NCBI GenBank assembly: GCA_040182905.1
Contig: JARQWU010000092.1
Span: 1 to 35,029 of the forward strand
DNA length: 35,029 nt
Origin: Barthelona sp. PAP020
Taxonomy: Eukaryota > Metamonada: BaSk clade
Direction: 5' to 3'
Below are positions 1 to 8,732 of the stretch, piece by piece (position 1 is the first letter of the stretch; each line of letters starts with the position of its first letter). Under the pieces are notes generated by a model. It was given only the letters and a program-made list of their open reading frames with translations. It was not told where the DNA came from and did not search any database. Position numbers and translations under genes: made by a program.

Positions 1-1
1 G

Positions 2-109
2 GGCGAACCATTATCTATTGAAGATGCTGATAAATTGATTGAAGTCGCTGACCGTAATAAAGATGGTGAAATCGATTATGAAGAATTTGTAAACTTTATG
101 ATGCAATAA
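2..109 (+). CDS. C-terminal end of an EF-hand (calmodulin/centrin-like) protein, partial
   Basis: The window opens inside a gene: 35 codons are open in one frame and end in TAA. They contain a canonical EF-hand loop, DRNKDGEIDYEE, with Asp, Asn and Asp at loop positions 1, 3 and 5, Gly at 6, Ile at 8 and Glu at 12, so calcium binding is expected. The following FVNFMMQ matches the way calmodulin and centrin end just after their fourth EF-hand. The rest of the protein lies upstream of the window, so calmodulin, centrin and other four-EF-hand proteins cannot be told apart. A T/A-rich 240-bp spacer with homopolymer runs follows. Confidence 0.85.
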   Translation, partial: GEPLSIEDADKLIEVADRNKDGEIDYEEFVNFMMQ

Positions 110-349
110 GAAATAAAATGGCTGGTTTTCAACAACTTTTGTAAACTCACAATGTATTTTTATTTGTTTTGAAAAACCAAAAAAAAAAAAAGAATCAAAG
201 CTAAAACAATCAAAAAAACTATTTTCCATCGGTCTTTTGTAAAAACACTATTAGATGTTAAAAAAAAACAGAAAAAAAAAATTGGGATTTTTGACTAGAA
301 AGCAAAAAGGAAAAAAAGGACTTCATAATTTTTTTTTTTCAACAACATT

Positions 350-3163
350 ATGAACCATATCAATAATGAACACAGAAATGTTTTTAGTCGATTGTTGACA
401 GAATTCTCTATTGAAAAAAAAGTTCCTCTTAGTTTTAATTTGGAAAAAACACAGTTGTTGTGTTATGATTATGATTATTTTGATAAATTTGGAGAAAAGT
501 TACAGTACTTATTTTGTATTTTAAAATATTTAAGGGAAATTGGAAGAAATTTGGAAGCTAATACAAGTAAAAGTAGTTATCAGTTAATCAAAAAATTCTT
601 TAAATGCATTGATGATTTTGAAAAAGTTGGTTATAAGACTTTTTACCATTTTTTGCTTTCGATTGATGAAATAACTGCAACTGATGAAAAGTATGAATTC
701 AGCTTTTTTATGGATTATTATTATAAATTTAGGGAAACAATAGATTTTTCATGGATTAAGACGGCATTTGAGGAAACAGATGATTTATGTAACAACTCCT
801 TTACATGTGAAAATTCAAATTACGTTTTTGACAAAGAAATTGAAGAATTGGACATAAAACTAGGTGAACTACAAAAAAAAGAAACTGAATTTATTGAATT
901 ATTGAAATTTAAAGAATATTTTAAGCTTAAAGAATCCAAAGAAAAATTTAATTCTTTTTTTGATTTGTTTTTGACAAATGGAGAAAAAGAAATTTCAGCA
1001 AAAACCATAATATTAATGTTAAGTTTGTATTTAGGTGAAGATTTTTTTTTGGAAAAAGAATTTCATCAAGATCTGTCTTTTGACTATGATTTTCAATTCT
1101 TTTGGAACCAAAATGGGGTTTTAACGTTACATGGTATAACTGAAGATAAAAAGGATGTCTTTCGATTGGAAATAGTTGAAGAATGTCAAGAATTTTTTAA
1201 TTTTTTTATAATTCAGGATATGAATGTGATGAAAAGGGTTTTAAAAGATGAAAAAAAGAAATTTATTTTTTTTGAGTATTTTATTGGATTTTTGCTCAGT
1301 GTAAAACAAATACCATTCGATTTATGCGAAATAATTCTTCGTGATGAAGAAATTTCCATTAGAGATAAAAAAATTATTATATTTCTATTCGAAGAGAATA
1401 GTTTAAAAGGAGAAAAAATATTCAGTCATTGTTTGGAACATGATATTGAAAATATACTTGAATTAGCGAATGACGAAATATTTGCTGAATTACTTGAAAT
1501 TAATTCTGAGGAAAATTTAAGAAATAATCAAAATATATTCTTGAACAAAGCTTCAACAACATTTCATCCATTTTTATATCAATGGATTGAATATTTGTTT
1601 CCAAAGAATTGTTTGAATTATTTCAATTATTTCAAAAATCATTTTACAGATTATCAAACTGTTGTCAATACCATCAGATATTTTTTAGATTCAAATTTGT
1701 GTTTAAGTGAAAAAATAAAACTGAATTTGAATGTTGTTCATTGTTTATTCATTAATAATATCATTGATTCTAATACACTTCAAACTTTTGAAAAAATTGA
1801 AACTTTTGAAACTTTAGTAATTTTGGAAAAGATTATTTCCATTCGTGACACATTTTTGATTGATATCTTTTTTAAAAAATATTCTCATCTTTTGAAAAGA
1901 TTGGATCATAATTTATTGAAAAGTTGTGAAAGTTTCGAAGTTTTAAAATTTTTGTTGGAGAATTATGATTTGAAAGTTTCTTATGATATGCTATTGATTG
2001 AGTATTTTGAAGCAGAAAAAATAGACCTTGCTAGAGATCTGCATAAATATCTTTTGAACAGTAAAACTATTAAAATTCATTCATTTGATCTTGAATCATT
2101 CACATTTAATGATTTATACTTGCTATATTGTCCACATTTTGTTTTTAACACAAATAATATTGACACTGTGGGTGATCAAGAACTTTATAACATTTATAAG
2201 CCTTTTTTTGGTGAAGATCATTCATTTCAAGTTCAAATTGTTCCTGTTGATCAACATAAACACCATGAAGCTGACCGAAACAAAGTTGATTTCAAATCTT
2301 TGGTTTTCAATTCTGAATTCATTCAGAATCTCACTAAATTTTTTATTTTGTTTAATAATTCTTTGAGTATGATACCCAATCTATGTCTTATTAACAAAGA
2401 TTCTGAGTATTTTAGAAAAGCACTTGATGATAAAATTCAAAATCGTTTGAATAAGAACAAAGCTATCAATGAATCTATGATTAATGAACGTATGAATGAA
2501 AAGGAGAAGAATCAGCAAAGAATAATCAAAAATAATTATTCTTTCTCAATCTTAGATGAAATTTGTACAATAAAAGCAAATATACCAATCAAAAACGAAT
2601 TTAGTTTATACAAACAATTCATGGATGAATTAATTTTTGTCAATACCAACTTAGTAACAGATAACATTGAACGAATAGAAAAAAAACGAAAAAACCATCA
2701 ATTGAGTTGGTATATGGAAAAAGATTCAGTTTTCAAAGATATTATGGTGGTTTTGCCATATTTTGTGAAAAATAATTATTCGTCAGAATTTTACAACGAA
2801 CATTTGCGTTGTCTGTTTACCAACAAACAGTATGATGGTATTTTAGAAAAGGGTAATGCTGAAGTTTTGTTTCTGTTCAGTGTTATACACGGTAAAAAAA
2901 TTTTTCAAACAAGCATCTTTCATGTATTATTTTTGTATTGGGAAAATTTAAATGAAGATCATCAGTTTTGGACAGTTATTAAAAATCTTTTCCACAAAAC
3001 AAAACAGAAAGAAAAATTTAAAAAATTAATTCGCTTCTATATGGGGTTTGAAGATAGTTTGGACCAAACACCAATCCAGGTATTGGAAAACTCAAGAAGT
3101 GATCCAGAATTGATCAACAAGATGTACTTCATTTTGGAAGATACTTTTCAATTAACTGAATAG
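350..3163 (+). CDS. Large orphan protein, 937 aa, probably alpha-helical
   Basis: A single uninterrupted 937-codon frame starts at an ATG preceded by a T-run and CAACAACATT and ends in TAG. I do not recognise a family. The product is rich in Phe, Leu, Lys, Glu and Asn. It looks almost wholly alpha-helical, with a short charged, coiled-coil-like stretch near residues 165-205 and a Lys/Glu/Asn-rich stretch near residues 705-730. There is no signal peptide, no obvious membrane segment and no catalytic motif. Such composition is common in helical-repeat scaffolds (nucleoporins, vesicle coats, tethers), but nothing here picks one. The length of the frame in AT-rich DNA makes it a real gene. It is not obviously linked in function to its neighbours. 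Confidence 0.85.
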   Translation: MNHINNEHRNVFSRLLTEFSIEKKVPLSFNLEKTQLLCYDYDYFDKFGEKLQYLFCILKYLREIGRNLEANTSKSSYQLIKKFFKCIDDFEKVGYKTFYHFLLSIDEITATDEKYEFSFFMDYYYKFRETIDFSWIKTAFEETDDLCNNSFTCENSNYVFDKEIEELDIKLGELQKKETEFIELLKFKEYFKLKESKEKFNSFFDLFLTNGEKEISAKTIILMLSLYLGEDFFLEKEFHQDLSFDYDFQFFWNQNGVLTLHGITEDKKDVFRLEIVEECQEFFNFFIIQDMNVMKRVLKDEKKKFIFFEYFIGFLLSVKQIPFDLCEIILRDEEISIRDKKIIIFLFEENSLKGEKIFSHCLEHDIENILELANDEIFAELLEINSEENLRNNQNIFLNKASTTFHPFLYQWIEYLFPKNCLNYFNYFKNHFTDYQTVVNTIRYFLDSNLCLSEKIKLNLNVVHCLFINNIIDSNTLQTFEKIETFETLVILEKIISIRDTFLIDIFFKKYSHLLKRLDHNLLKSCESFEVLKFLLENYDLKVSYDMLLIEYFEAEKIDLARDLHKYLLNSKTIKIHSFDLESFTFNDLYLLYCPHFVFNTNNIDTVGDQELYNIYKPFFGEDHSFQVQIVPVDQHKHHEADRNKVDFKSLVFNSEFIQNLTKFFILFNNSLSMIPNLCLINKDSEYFRKALDDKIQNRLNKNKAINESMINERMNEKEKNQQRIIKNNYSFSILDEICTIKANIPIKNEFSLYKQFMDELIFVNTNLVTDNIERIEKKRKNHQLSWYMEKDSVFKDIMVVLPYFVKNNYSSEFYNEHLRCLFTNKQYDGILEKGNAEVLFLFSVIHGKKIFQTSIFHVLFLYWENLNEDHQFWTVIKNLFHKTKQKEKFKKLIRFYMGFEDSLDQTPIQVLENSRSDPELINKMYFILEDTFQLTE

Positions 3164-3889
3164 ATGTGTAAATATCAATTGGATTAACTTTTTTTTTTTT
3201 AGAAATTTCAGAGATTTCCCAGTCATATAATTATTATTCAATGGGTTCCAATAGATTAAAAAAAAAATAAGCTTTTGTCAAACATTGCTTGATATCACTA
3301 TTAAGACATTCAATAAAAATCATTGTTGTCATTACAGATGAAATAGCAAAAGGAAAACTAAATTCTCATTGCAAAAACCAAGTGTTTAAAACTGGAGCAC
3401 TAAAACCTATGTCATAAACACACATAATTATCGTAATTAAGTTAATATAAAATGGAAAAAAGCAAAGACTTTTATCACAATTACTGGACAGAAAGAAGCC
3501 GTTTGTTTTCACATCAATTTTGAAAATTCAACTGCCAAATAAAGTCTGTTTAATCTATCAAGGAATAACTCAGTGTAAACATTAAAATATCAACAAAACA
3601 ATAAAATCCCACAAATCAACTCAAGAATTGCAGCAATGTTGAACACTTACACTTTCTTTTAGCCTTCTGTTTAAAATCCTCTTATTTCACTTATTATATT
3701 GACCATAACTGTCAATTTGTAACTTTGAAAGAATAATCTCAAAAGAAATGAAAGAATCCTGAATTTTTGAGATAAGAATTAAAATTACTGTTTATTATTG
3801 ATTTAATGACTTGATTAGAGTCTTAAATTTGGAAAGTTTTATGAAAGGCCTCACAAAGGGTCACAAAAAAGAATTTCTTTCATTTTTTA
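3164..3889. other. 726-bp intergenic stretch, no gene recognised
   Basis: This lies between the stop of the 937-aa gene and the Rab32-like start codon. It is AT-rich, with stops in all frames apart from pieces of about 40 codons, such as one near 3450-3580, which is not unusual for this base composition. I see no tRNA, snRNA-like core or repeat array. It is the longest gap on the left side of the window and should hold the Rab gene's promoter. Confidence 0.5.
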
Positions 3890-4580
3890 ATGCAGAATTG
3901 GGATGGTTCTGTTTCCCAATATTTGCTGAAGATTTTAATAATTGGTGAGTTATGTGTAGGGTTAAAAGAAATTTATTTGAATGTAACTAACTCAACTGAA
4001 TAGAAAATCATGTTTTGTTCGACGATATTGCAAAGATTCATTTATAAACGATTATAAATCAACAATTTCTTTGGATTTTGGTCATAAAGATTTGATTCTT
4101 TCAGAAAGAAATGCTATTGCTAAAATACAAATATGGGATTTGGCTGGTCAAGAGAAGACATCAAGATTATTATCTGTTTATTATAGAGAGGCTGTTGGAG
4201 TGATTGTTGCATTTGATTTAACTAGATCATCAACGTTTGATTCAGTAATTAAATGGAAAAAAGATTTGGATGAAAGAATTAGTTTATCTAATGGTTCGAG
4301 AATTCCTGCGATATTGATAGGAACAAAATTAGATCTTTCTGATGACAGTATCAATCCATCAAAGACGTTTATTGAAGATTTTTGCAAAGATAATGGTTTT
4401 GATGCTTATTTTGAAACCTCTTCATTGAAAAATGTGAACGTTTCTGAAACTGTCGAAAGATTGGTTGATATTATCTTTGAACGTGACATTATAGCGTGTG
4501 TGAATGAAGATAAAAAGTTAAACGTTGTTATTGAGTCCGATAGTGAAGATGTGGAAAAAGCTACTGGTTGTTTTTGTTAG
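3890..4580 (+). CDS. Rab32/38-family small GTPase (two exons)
   Basis: Exons 3890-3960 and 4004-4580 give 215 aa. Splicing joins GELCVG to KS, restoring the P-loop GELCVGKS; exon 2 alone would lack it, so the first exon is secure. The family signature is clear: IGE before the P-loop, WDLAGQE in switch II, YYREAVG, FDLTRSSTFDSVIKWK, NGSRIPAIL and the C-terminal FCKDNGF...FETSS. All of these match Rab32/Rab38/Rab29-type GTPases. The protein ends CFC, a CxC double-prenylation site. In animals Rab32/38 act on lysosome-related organelles and mitochondria-associated membranes; the role here is inferred only. Oddities: the usual NKxD base-recognition motif reads TKLD, and switch I reads STISLDF. Confidence 0.93.
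3961..4003 (+). other. 43-nt spliceosomal intron in the Rab32-like gene
   Basis: Bounded by GTTAAA and AATAG, with TAACTAAC about 13-18 nt before the acceptor. Removing it restores the P-loop glycine and lysine in frame (phase 2). The donor differs from the GTATK of the other five introns. Confidence 0.85.
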
Positions 4581-5036
4581 TATTTTGTAAAAGTTTTTGA
4601 TTATTTTTTTTTTTGGGAGTTAATATTTGAAACAATTATTTTATAATTGAAAAGGATGTTTTTGGCAGTTCAAAAGAAATAAAATAATATTTGACCCATC
4701 AAATATGTTTTCATTTACATTTATGGATGCCTTAGAATCACCAGAATTATAAAAAATAATCACACACATAGACAAGGTTTCCATCATGGGAAGTGGTTGG
4801 AAAAAATCGTTTTGGCGAAAGATAAAGAAGTAATTCCACAAGTCTTATTTTCTGCTCCATATAGCCAACTTACATTAAGATTTTGTTTTGAGCGTAATTG
4901 ATGCAGAAGGGGAGTCTTCTACATCAATTACGCTCAAAACAAAATCCACCACCCCAATAAAGCCCCAGCTCACAGAAACAAAGTCTATAAACAGAAAAAA
5001 ACACAAATGAAAATATACAATTTTTATTTAAAAAGA
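4581..5036. other. Convergent intergenic region carrying a long hairpin
   Basis: This 456-bp gap separates the 3' ends of the Rab gene (+) and the kinase gene (-). Apart from the perfect inverted repeat at 4879-4946 it is AT-rich, with only short open frames: a 66-codon one on the minus strand starts at TTG and resembles nothing I know. Confidence 0.5.
4879..4946. repeat. 68-nt hairpin: 25-bp perfect inverted repeat
   Basis: The arm 4879-4903 and the arm 4922-4946 are exact reverse complements over 25 bases. Inside, after one C/A mismatch (4904 and 4921), AGAAG at 4905-4909 pairs with CTTCT at 4916-4920, leaving the 6-nt loop GGGAGT. Transcribed from either strand it would fold into one almost uninterrupted 31-bp stem. 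The arms hold the mixed core GAGCGTAATTGATG, so this is not a simple A/T palindrome. It sits between two convergent genes. Confidence 0.95.
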
Positions 5037-5710
5037 CTATAATTGAGAAATAACACTAACAGGAACAATTGTACGAATATTGTATTTTGTATTTATAATA
5101 TTCCTTTTGTAGAAAGCATATTGGTCACAAACTTCATCGGTCAAATCATTAGCAGTTTTATCTACACTAGTATTTGTGTTATTTAAAACAATATCCCATT
5201 CATGACTATCATAAAAATCACAAGTAGTTTCCATCCAAGAACGTAAATGTTCATTATATTGTTTTCTGTGAGGTTCTTTAATAACCCGATGTGAAATACG
5301 TTCCCAAAGTGTATTTCTATCACACTTGAGATTGACTGTGACAATATTTATGTTGCATTTTTCTTTCAACTCCGCAATTTGCATGTCAATCACAGGTTTC
5401 AGTAATTTTCCATTAGGAGCATAGAATTCTGCAGAATATGGAGATCTGTCTGCAAAATAAATTGCATTTTCTGGAGATGACTTTTTTATTTCCAATAGCC
5501 TTAAAAACCAATTTGAAACCCATGCAAATTCCATAGTTAATGTTTGTGGATGCAAACATGTTTCAGGCATATTCATAAATCCTTCATCAAGAATCTGAAA
5601 ACCAAGTGAACAAAGATTTGAACATAATGAGGATTTTCCACAACCTAGATATTAATATATTATTTAAAAAATATAATACCATGACAACCTTCAAGACAAA
5701 CAACCAACAT
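5037..5710 (-). CDS. P-loop nucleoside/nucleotide kinase-like protein (two exons)
   Basis: Exon 1 runs 5710-5680 and exon 2 runs 5644-5037, giving 212 aa. The splice completes a Walker A motif, GCHGCGKS, right at the N-terminus after MLVVCLE, which fixes the start. Downstream, FADRSPYSAEFYA resembles the DRS/ERS substrate-site motif of deoxynucleoside and thymidylate-type kinases, and the Arg-rich stretch RISHRVIKEPHRKQYNE looks like a LID with catalytic arginines. The likely reaction is phosphoryl transfer from ATP to a nucleoside or nucleotide. The substrate cannot be read from the sequence, and shikimate-kinase-like or other P-loop kinases remain possible. The gene converges on the Rab gene. 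The ubiquitin-like gene lies 181 bp upstream on the same strand. Confidence 0.8.
5645..5679 (-). other. 35-nt intron in the kinase-like gene
   Basis: Reads GTATTA...ATTAATATCTAG on the minus strand, phase 1. Its removal turns CAT-G + GT-TGT into His-Gly-Cys and completes Walker A. Without splicing the first 10 codons are out of frame with exon 2. Confidence 0.85.
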
Positions 5711-5891
5711 TTGGAGTAAAAAAAAAAAAATAACAAAATACACAACAAAATAAAAAAGTTACGCTTTTACAAAAATTTTCAAGTTCAATATTTAATTAAA
5801 AAAACATCATAATATGTCAATATTACTCTGTTGATAAACAACAAAACCAAATAATAGAAATAACAATTTTCTACATGGTGACATTAAAAAA

Positions 5892-6163
5892 TTATGACCC
5901 TCCCCTCAATTTAATCATCATATGAACAGTATTTCCTGCTTTTATATTAATTGAATCAAGTGTTGCATCTTCATTGCGAATAACAGCTCCACAATACAAT
6001 AAACGTTGTTGTTCACAACTAATTCCTGTTAATTCAGTGATTTTAGTCTTCAAAAAAGAAACTTTAAAGCTAGGTTCAACATTAATCTCAAAAATAGATC
6101 CCCCTATTGTCTATTGTTAGTTTCATATCATTTTTTAAAACATACTTTAATGTGAATTTTCAT
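5892..6163 (-). CDS. Divergent ubiquitin-like protein ending Gly-Gly-Ser (two exons)
   Basis: Exon 1 is 6163-6146 (ATG plus five codons) and exon 2 is 6110-5892, giving 78 aa. The spliced product aligns with ubiquitin end to end with one single-residue insertion: MKIHIKTI matches MQIFVKTL, then VEPS, GI..EQQRLLYCG, ATLDSINI and the tail IKLRGGS. By hand I count about 29 of 76 identities, too few for ubiquitin itself. Lys6, Lys27 and Lys29 are kept, but Lys48 is Ala and the Lys63 column is Ala. Position 44 is Leu and the residue at ubiquitin position 72 is Lys, neither Arg (ubiquitin) nor Ala (NEDD8). The extra Ser after Gly-Gly implies proteolytic maturation and conjugation. NEDD8/Rub or an unclassified modifier are the options. 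Its ATG lies 100 bp from the divergent Sar1 start. Confidence 0.88.
6111..6145 (-). other. 35-nt intron in the ubiquitin-like gene
   Basis: GTATGT...ACTAACAATAG, phase 0. A second AATAG lies 7 nt downstream, but using the first keeps the Thr-Ile that aligns with Thr7-Leu8 of ubiquitin, so the first acceptor is chosen. The acceptor element resembles the fused ACTAAC...AG acceptor described for parabasalid introns. Confidence 0.85.
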
Positions 6164-6263
6164 TTAATTGAGTATGTGTTTCTTCAAATGTTAAAAGAAT
6201 TTGATGAAAAAGACTTCCTCAAAAATTAACTGTAAATAAAGTCACTTTTTTATTTTTATTCTT

Positions 6264-6833
6264 ATGGGACTTTTTGATTGGTTTTTTCGAGTTTTAAACA
6301 AACTTGGTCTTTGGAAAAAGACTGCAAATATTTTATTTCTCGGAATTCAAAATGCGGGAAAGACTACACTTTTGCACCTTTTAAAATCTGGAGCAATCAA
6401 AAAATTCAAACCTACAGATACTGTAGCATCTGAGCATTTCAGTATGGGATCAATCAATTTCCGTGTACATGATATTGGTGGTCAAACCCAATTACGTGAA
6501 TTGTGGGAGGAATATTATCCTTCTTCTGATGCCATTGTATTTATTGTAGATACTGCTGATGCAAATTTATTGGAATCTGCCAGTGTTGAGCTTCAAAAGA
6601 TCTTAACCAATCCAGAATTGGCTGGCAAACCTGTGCTCGTTTTTGGAAATAAAGTTGACAGAACTGATGTTATTCCTTTAACTTATGACCAATTATTGGA
6701 TGCTATGAATATCAGATATCAACTCAACAATGATTCTGAAAATGGCAGACCTTTACAATTATTTATGACTTCATTTATTAGAAAGCAGGGATATGGGGAT
6801 GGTTTTAGATGGTTATCTGAGCATTTAGAATAA
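6264..6833 (+). CDS. SAR1: Sar1-type small GTPase (COPII coat)
   Basis: 189 aa, the full Sar1 length. The N-terminal amphipathic segment FDWFFRVLNKLGLWKK is diagnostic of Sar1, which inserts into the ER membrane and recruits Sec23/24 to build COPII vesicles. The P-loop GIQNAGKT lies at residues 27-34, the base motif is GNKVD, and the C-terminal IRKQGYGDGFRWLSEH matches the Sar1 IVRKMGYGEGFKWLS. Oddity: switch II reads DIGGQ, with Gln74 where Sar1 normally has the catalytic His of DLGGH, as in Arf and Arl proteins. The start is the first ATG, after a short T-rich leader. It is divergent from the ubiquitin-like gene and convergent, 45 bp apart, with the next gene. Confidence 0.9.
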   Translation: MGLFDWFFRVLNKLGLWKKTANILFLGIQNAGKTTLLHLLKSGAIKKFKPTDTVASEHFSMGSINFRVHDIGGQTQLRELWEEYYPSSDAIVFIVDTADANLLESASVELQKILTNPELAGKPVLVFGNKVDRTDVIPLTYDQLLDAMNIRYQLNNDSENGRPLQLFMTSFIRKQGYGDGFRWLSEHLE

Positions 6834-6878
6834 TTTATATAAAAAAAGAACAAAACGATTATTTACATTTATTATTAT

Positions 6879-7166
6879 TTATTCATGATAAAATGCAACA
6901 CCATATTGCTTATTCTTGGCTTGTTCAAGACATTCAATCAATTCTTCAAATTCATCACGATCAATCATGTCAATAAGATGTTGCAATTCATCTTGATGAA
7001 CAAAAAATGTTCCTTCTGAAGAAAAATTTGACAAAGGTTTAATATCATTAAACTGGTTTAAGATTTCTCCAATAACTCCCATTTCTTCATAATCAATTTC
7101 CATCAGATAAGCTTCTTCTTCTCTCGAAGGATCTTCTTCTTTCCATAAAAACAAATCAACACCCAT
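6879..7166 (-). CDS. Small acidic orphan protein, 95 aa
   Basis: A 95-codon frame with a clean ATG and TAA, in a plausible gene slot between the Sar1 stop (45 bp) and SerRS. It is very acidic: Glu and Asp dominate, with clusters EEDPSREEEAY and DRDEFEELIECLEQ. It appears helical toward the C-terminus, and a hydrophobic start, MGVDLFLW, precedes the acidic stretch. There is no signal peptide, metal-binding motif or membrane segment. I do not recognise the family. The amino-acid use is not what random AT-rich sequence gives, so I take it as real. Confidence 0.7.
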   Translation of the reverse strand: MGVDLFLWKEEDPSREEEAYLMEIDYEEMGVIGEILNQFNDIKPLSNFSSEGTFFVHQDELQHLIDMIDRDEFEELIECLEQAKNKQYGVAFYHE

Positions 7167-7370
7167 TATTGGATAAAAAAATGAAAAAGAAATGTATTGA
7201 GGGGTTTAGACACCTGAATTTACAAGATCCCCTATAGTAAAAATCTTTGGAGAATAAAAAGCCCATAGATAACACTAATTGAACATGATATCTATTCTTT
7301 TCACAAAAAAAGAAAAACTTGTTGAAAATAAACGAATTTATTAATTTGGATCAAAAGACAAAAAATTCAA

Positions 7371-8732
7371 TTACTTGCGAGGCTTGTAATTTTCATCGCG
7401 AACAAAAGGAACAAAAGTGATTGGATTACCATCCTTATCAAGTAAACAAGGCTGTAAATATTTTGGTATCTTGACACCATCTTTTGTTTGATAATTTTCA
7501 ACAATACAACAAATTGCTCTTGTTGTTGCAACTAAAGTTGAGTTTAACATGTGAACATATTTGGTTTCATTGTTAGTTTTGGAAGCTCCATAACGAATTT
7601 GAAGAGAACGAGATTGATAATCAGTACAATTGGAACAAGAGACCATTTCACGATATTCTCCACTGGCAGGGAAAAAAGCCTCCAAATCATATTTAATTGC
7701 AGCAGCATTATTTAAATCATGAGGTGCAATATTGACAACACGATAAGGTACTTCTAATCTGTCCCAAAATTCTTCTGCAACATGAATCATTCTTTCCAAT
7801 TCTTCATCAGAAGATCCAGCAACATCTTTATCAGGATGAGTAATAACGAATTGTTCAACCTTATCGAATTGATGGACTCTAAAAATTCCCAAAGTATCAC
7901 GACCATGAGATCCAACTTCTTTTCTAAAATTAGTTGAAAAACCACAATATCTAACAGGGAAATCAGCATCCATCCATTCAGATTGATGATAACAAGAAAT
8001 AGGTTGCTCTGAAGTGGCAATTAAAAACTTTCCTTCTAATCCTTGTTCAGCAGGCTTAACTGAATATAATTGTTCTTCAAAATCTTCTAATTGAGCAGTA
8101 CAAGCCATCATGTTAGGACGAACAAAGAAAGGAGTATACATAGGAGTGTATTCCTTGTTGCTTAAAAATTGAGTGCCTAAAAAGGAAAGAGCCTGATTCA
8201 TTCTCATACCAACACCTTTCAAAAAATAACCACGTTCACCTGCAACTTTGGTTCCACGATCATAATCAGCCCAATCAAGTCTGTACAAAAGATCAACATG
8301 AGAAAGTTTCACAAACTCTTCTTCTTCTTCTCTTTCAACTTCATGGGTTCTAACGACTAAATCTTCAGCTAAATTGTCTCTGTCAACAACAGCCTTTTCA
8401 TCAACAATATTTCCAACTGAATTCAAAACCATATTTCGAGTATTCTCACATTCATTGACGAAATCTACCTGGGCAGCTATCTCTTGTTTGAGAAGCTTTG
8501 CAGCCTCAACATGCTCAGTGGCATCTTGTCTGGCTTTTTTAGCTTTTCCAATAGCTTTTGAAGCTGTGTTCAAATCACCCCTTAATTTGTCTAATTTGCT
8601 CTTTTCATCACGAAATTTTTGATCTAATTCAACGATGTCATCAATAATTTTTGGGTCTCTTCCACGTCTTCTTTGAGATTCTCTCAAATCTTCTATATCA
8701 GCACGTCTAAATAATTTAATGTCTAAAACCAT
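7371..8732 (-). CDS. Cytosolic seryl-tRNA synthetase
   Basis: 453 aa, complete. It charges tRNA-Ser with serine in the cytosol. The start MVLDIKLFR is the conserved eukaryotic SerRS N-terminus. Residues about 30-110 form the long antiparallel coiled-coil arm that grips the tRNA variable arm. The class II core follows: motif 2 is FRKEVGSHGRDTLGIFRVHQ and motif 3 appears as LNSTLVATTRAICCIVENYQ. The protein ends soon after the core (YKPRK), with little of the extra C-terminal tail seen in vertebrates. It has no intron. It is divergent from uS3 across only 98 bp, which suggests shared promoter DNA for two translation genes. Confidence 0.97.
   Translation of the reverse strand: MVLDIKLFRRADIEDLRESQRRRGRDPKIIDDIVELDQKFRDEKSKLDKLRGDLNTASKAIGKAKKARQDATEHVEAAKLLKQEIAAQVDFVNECENTRNMVLNSVGNIVDEKAVVDRDNLAEDLVVRTHEVEREEEEEFVKLSHVDLLYRLDWADYDRGTKVAGERGYFLKGVGMRMNQALSFLGTQFLSNKEYTPMYTPFFVRPNMMACTAQLEDFEEQLYSVKPAEQGLEGKFLIATSEQPISCYHQSEWMDADFPVRYCGFSTNFRKEVGSHGRDTLGIFRVHQFDKVEQFVITHPDKDVAGSSDEELERMIHVAEEFWDRLEVPYRVVNIAPHDLNNAAAIKYDLEAFFPASGEYREMVSCSNCTDYQSRSLQIRYGASKTNNETKYVHMLNSTLVATTRAICCIVENYQTKDGVKIPKYLQPCLLDKDGNPITFVPFVRDENYKPRK

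Noticed and set aside
11-229. 72-codon minus-strand frame over the EF-hand gene's end
   Set aside because: Phe/Lys-rich antisense shadow across a coding end and its UTR; no protein-like motif.
3450-3580. Plus-strand frames of about 40 codons in the 3164-3889 gap
   Set aside because: Length is ordinary for AT-rich DNA and no motif or splice signals support a gene.
4641-4841. 66-codon minus-strand frame between the Rab and kinase genes
   Set aside because: Starts at TTG, no ATG until well inside, no recognisable motif, and no partner exon.
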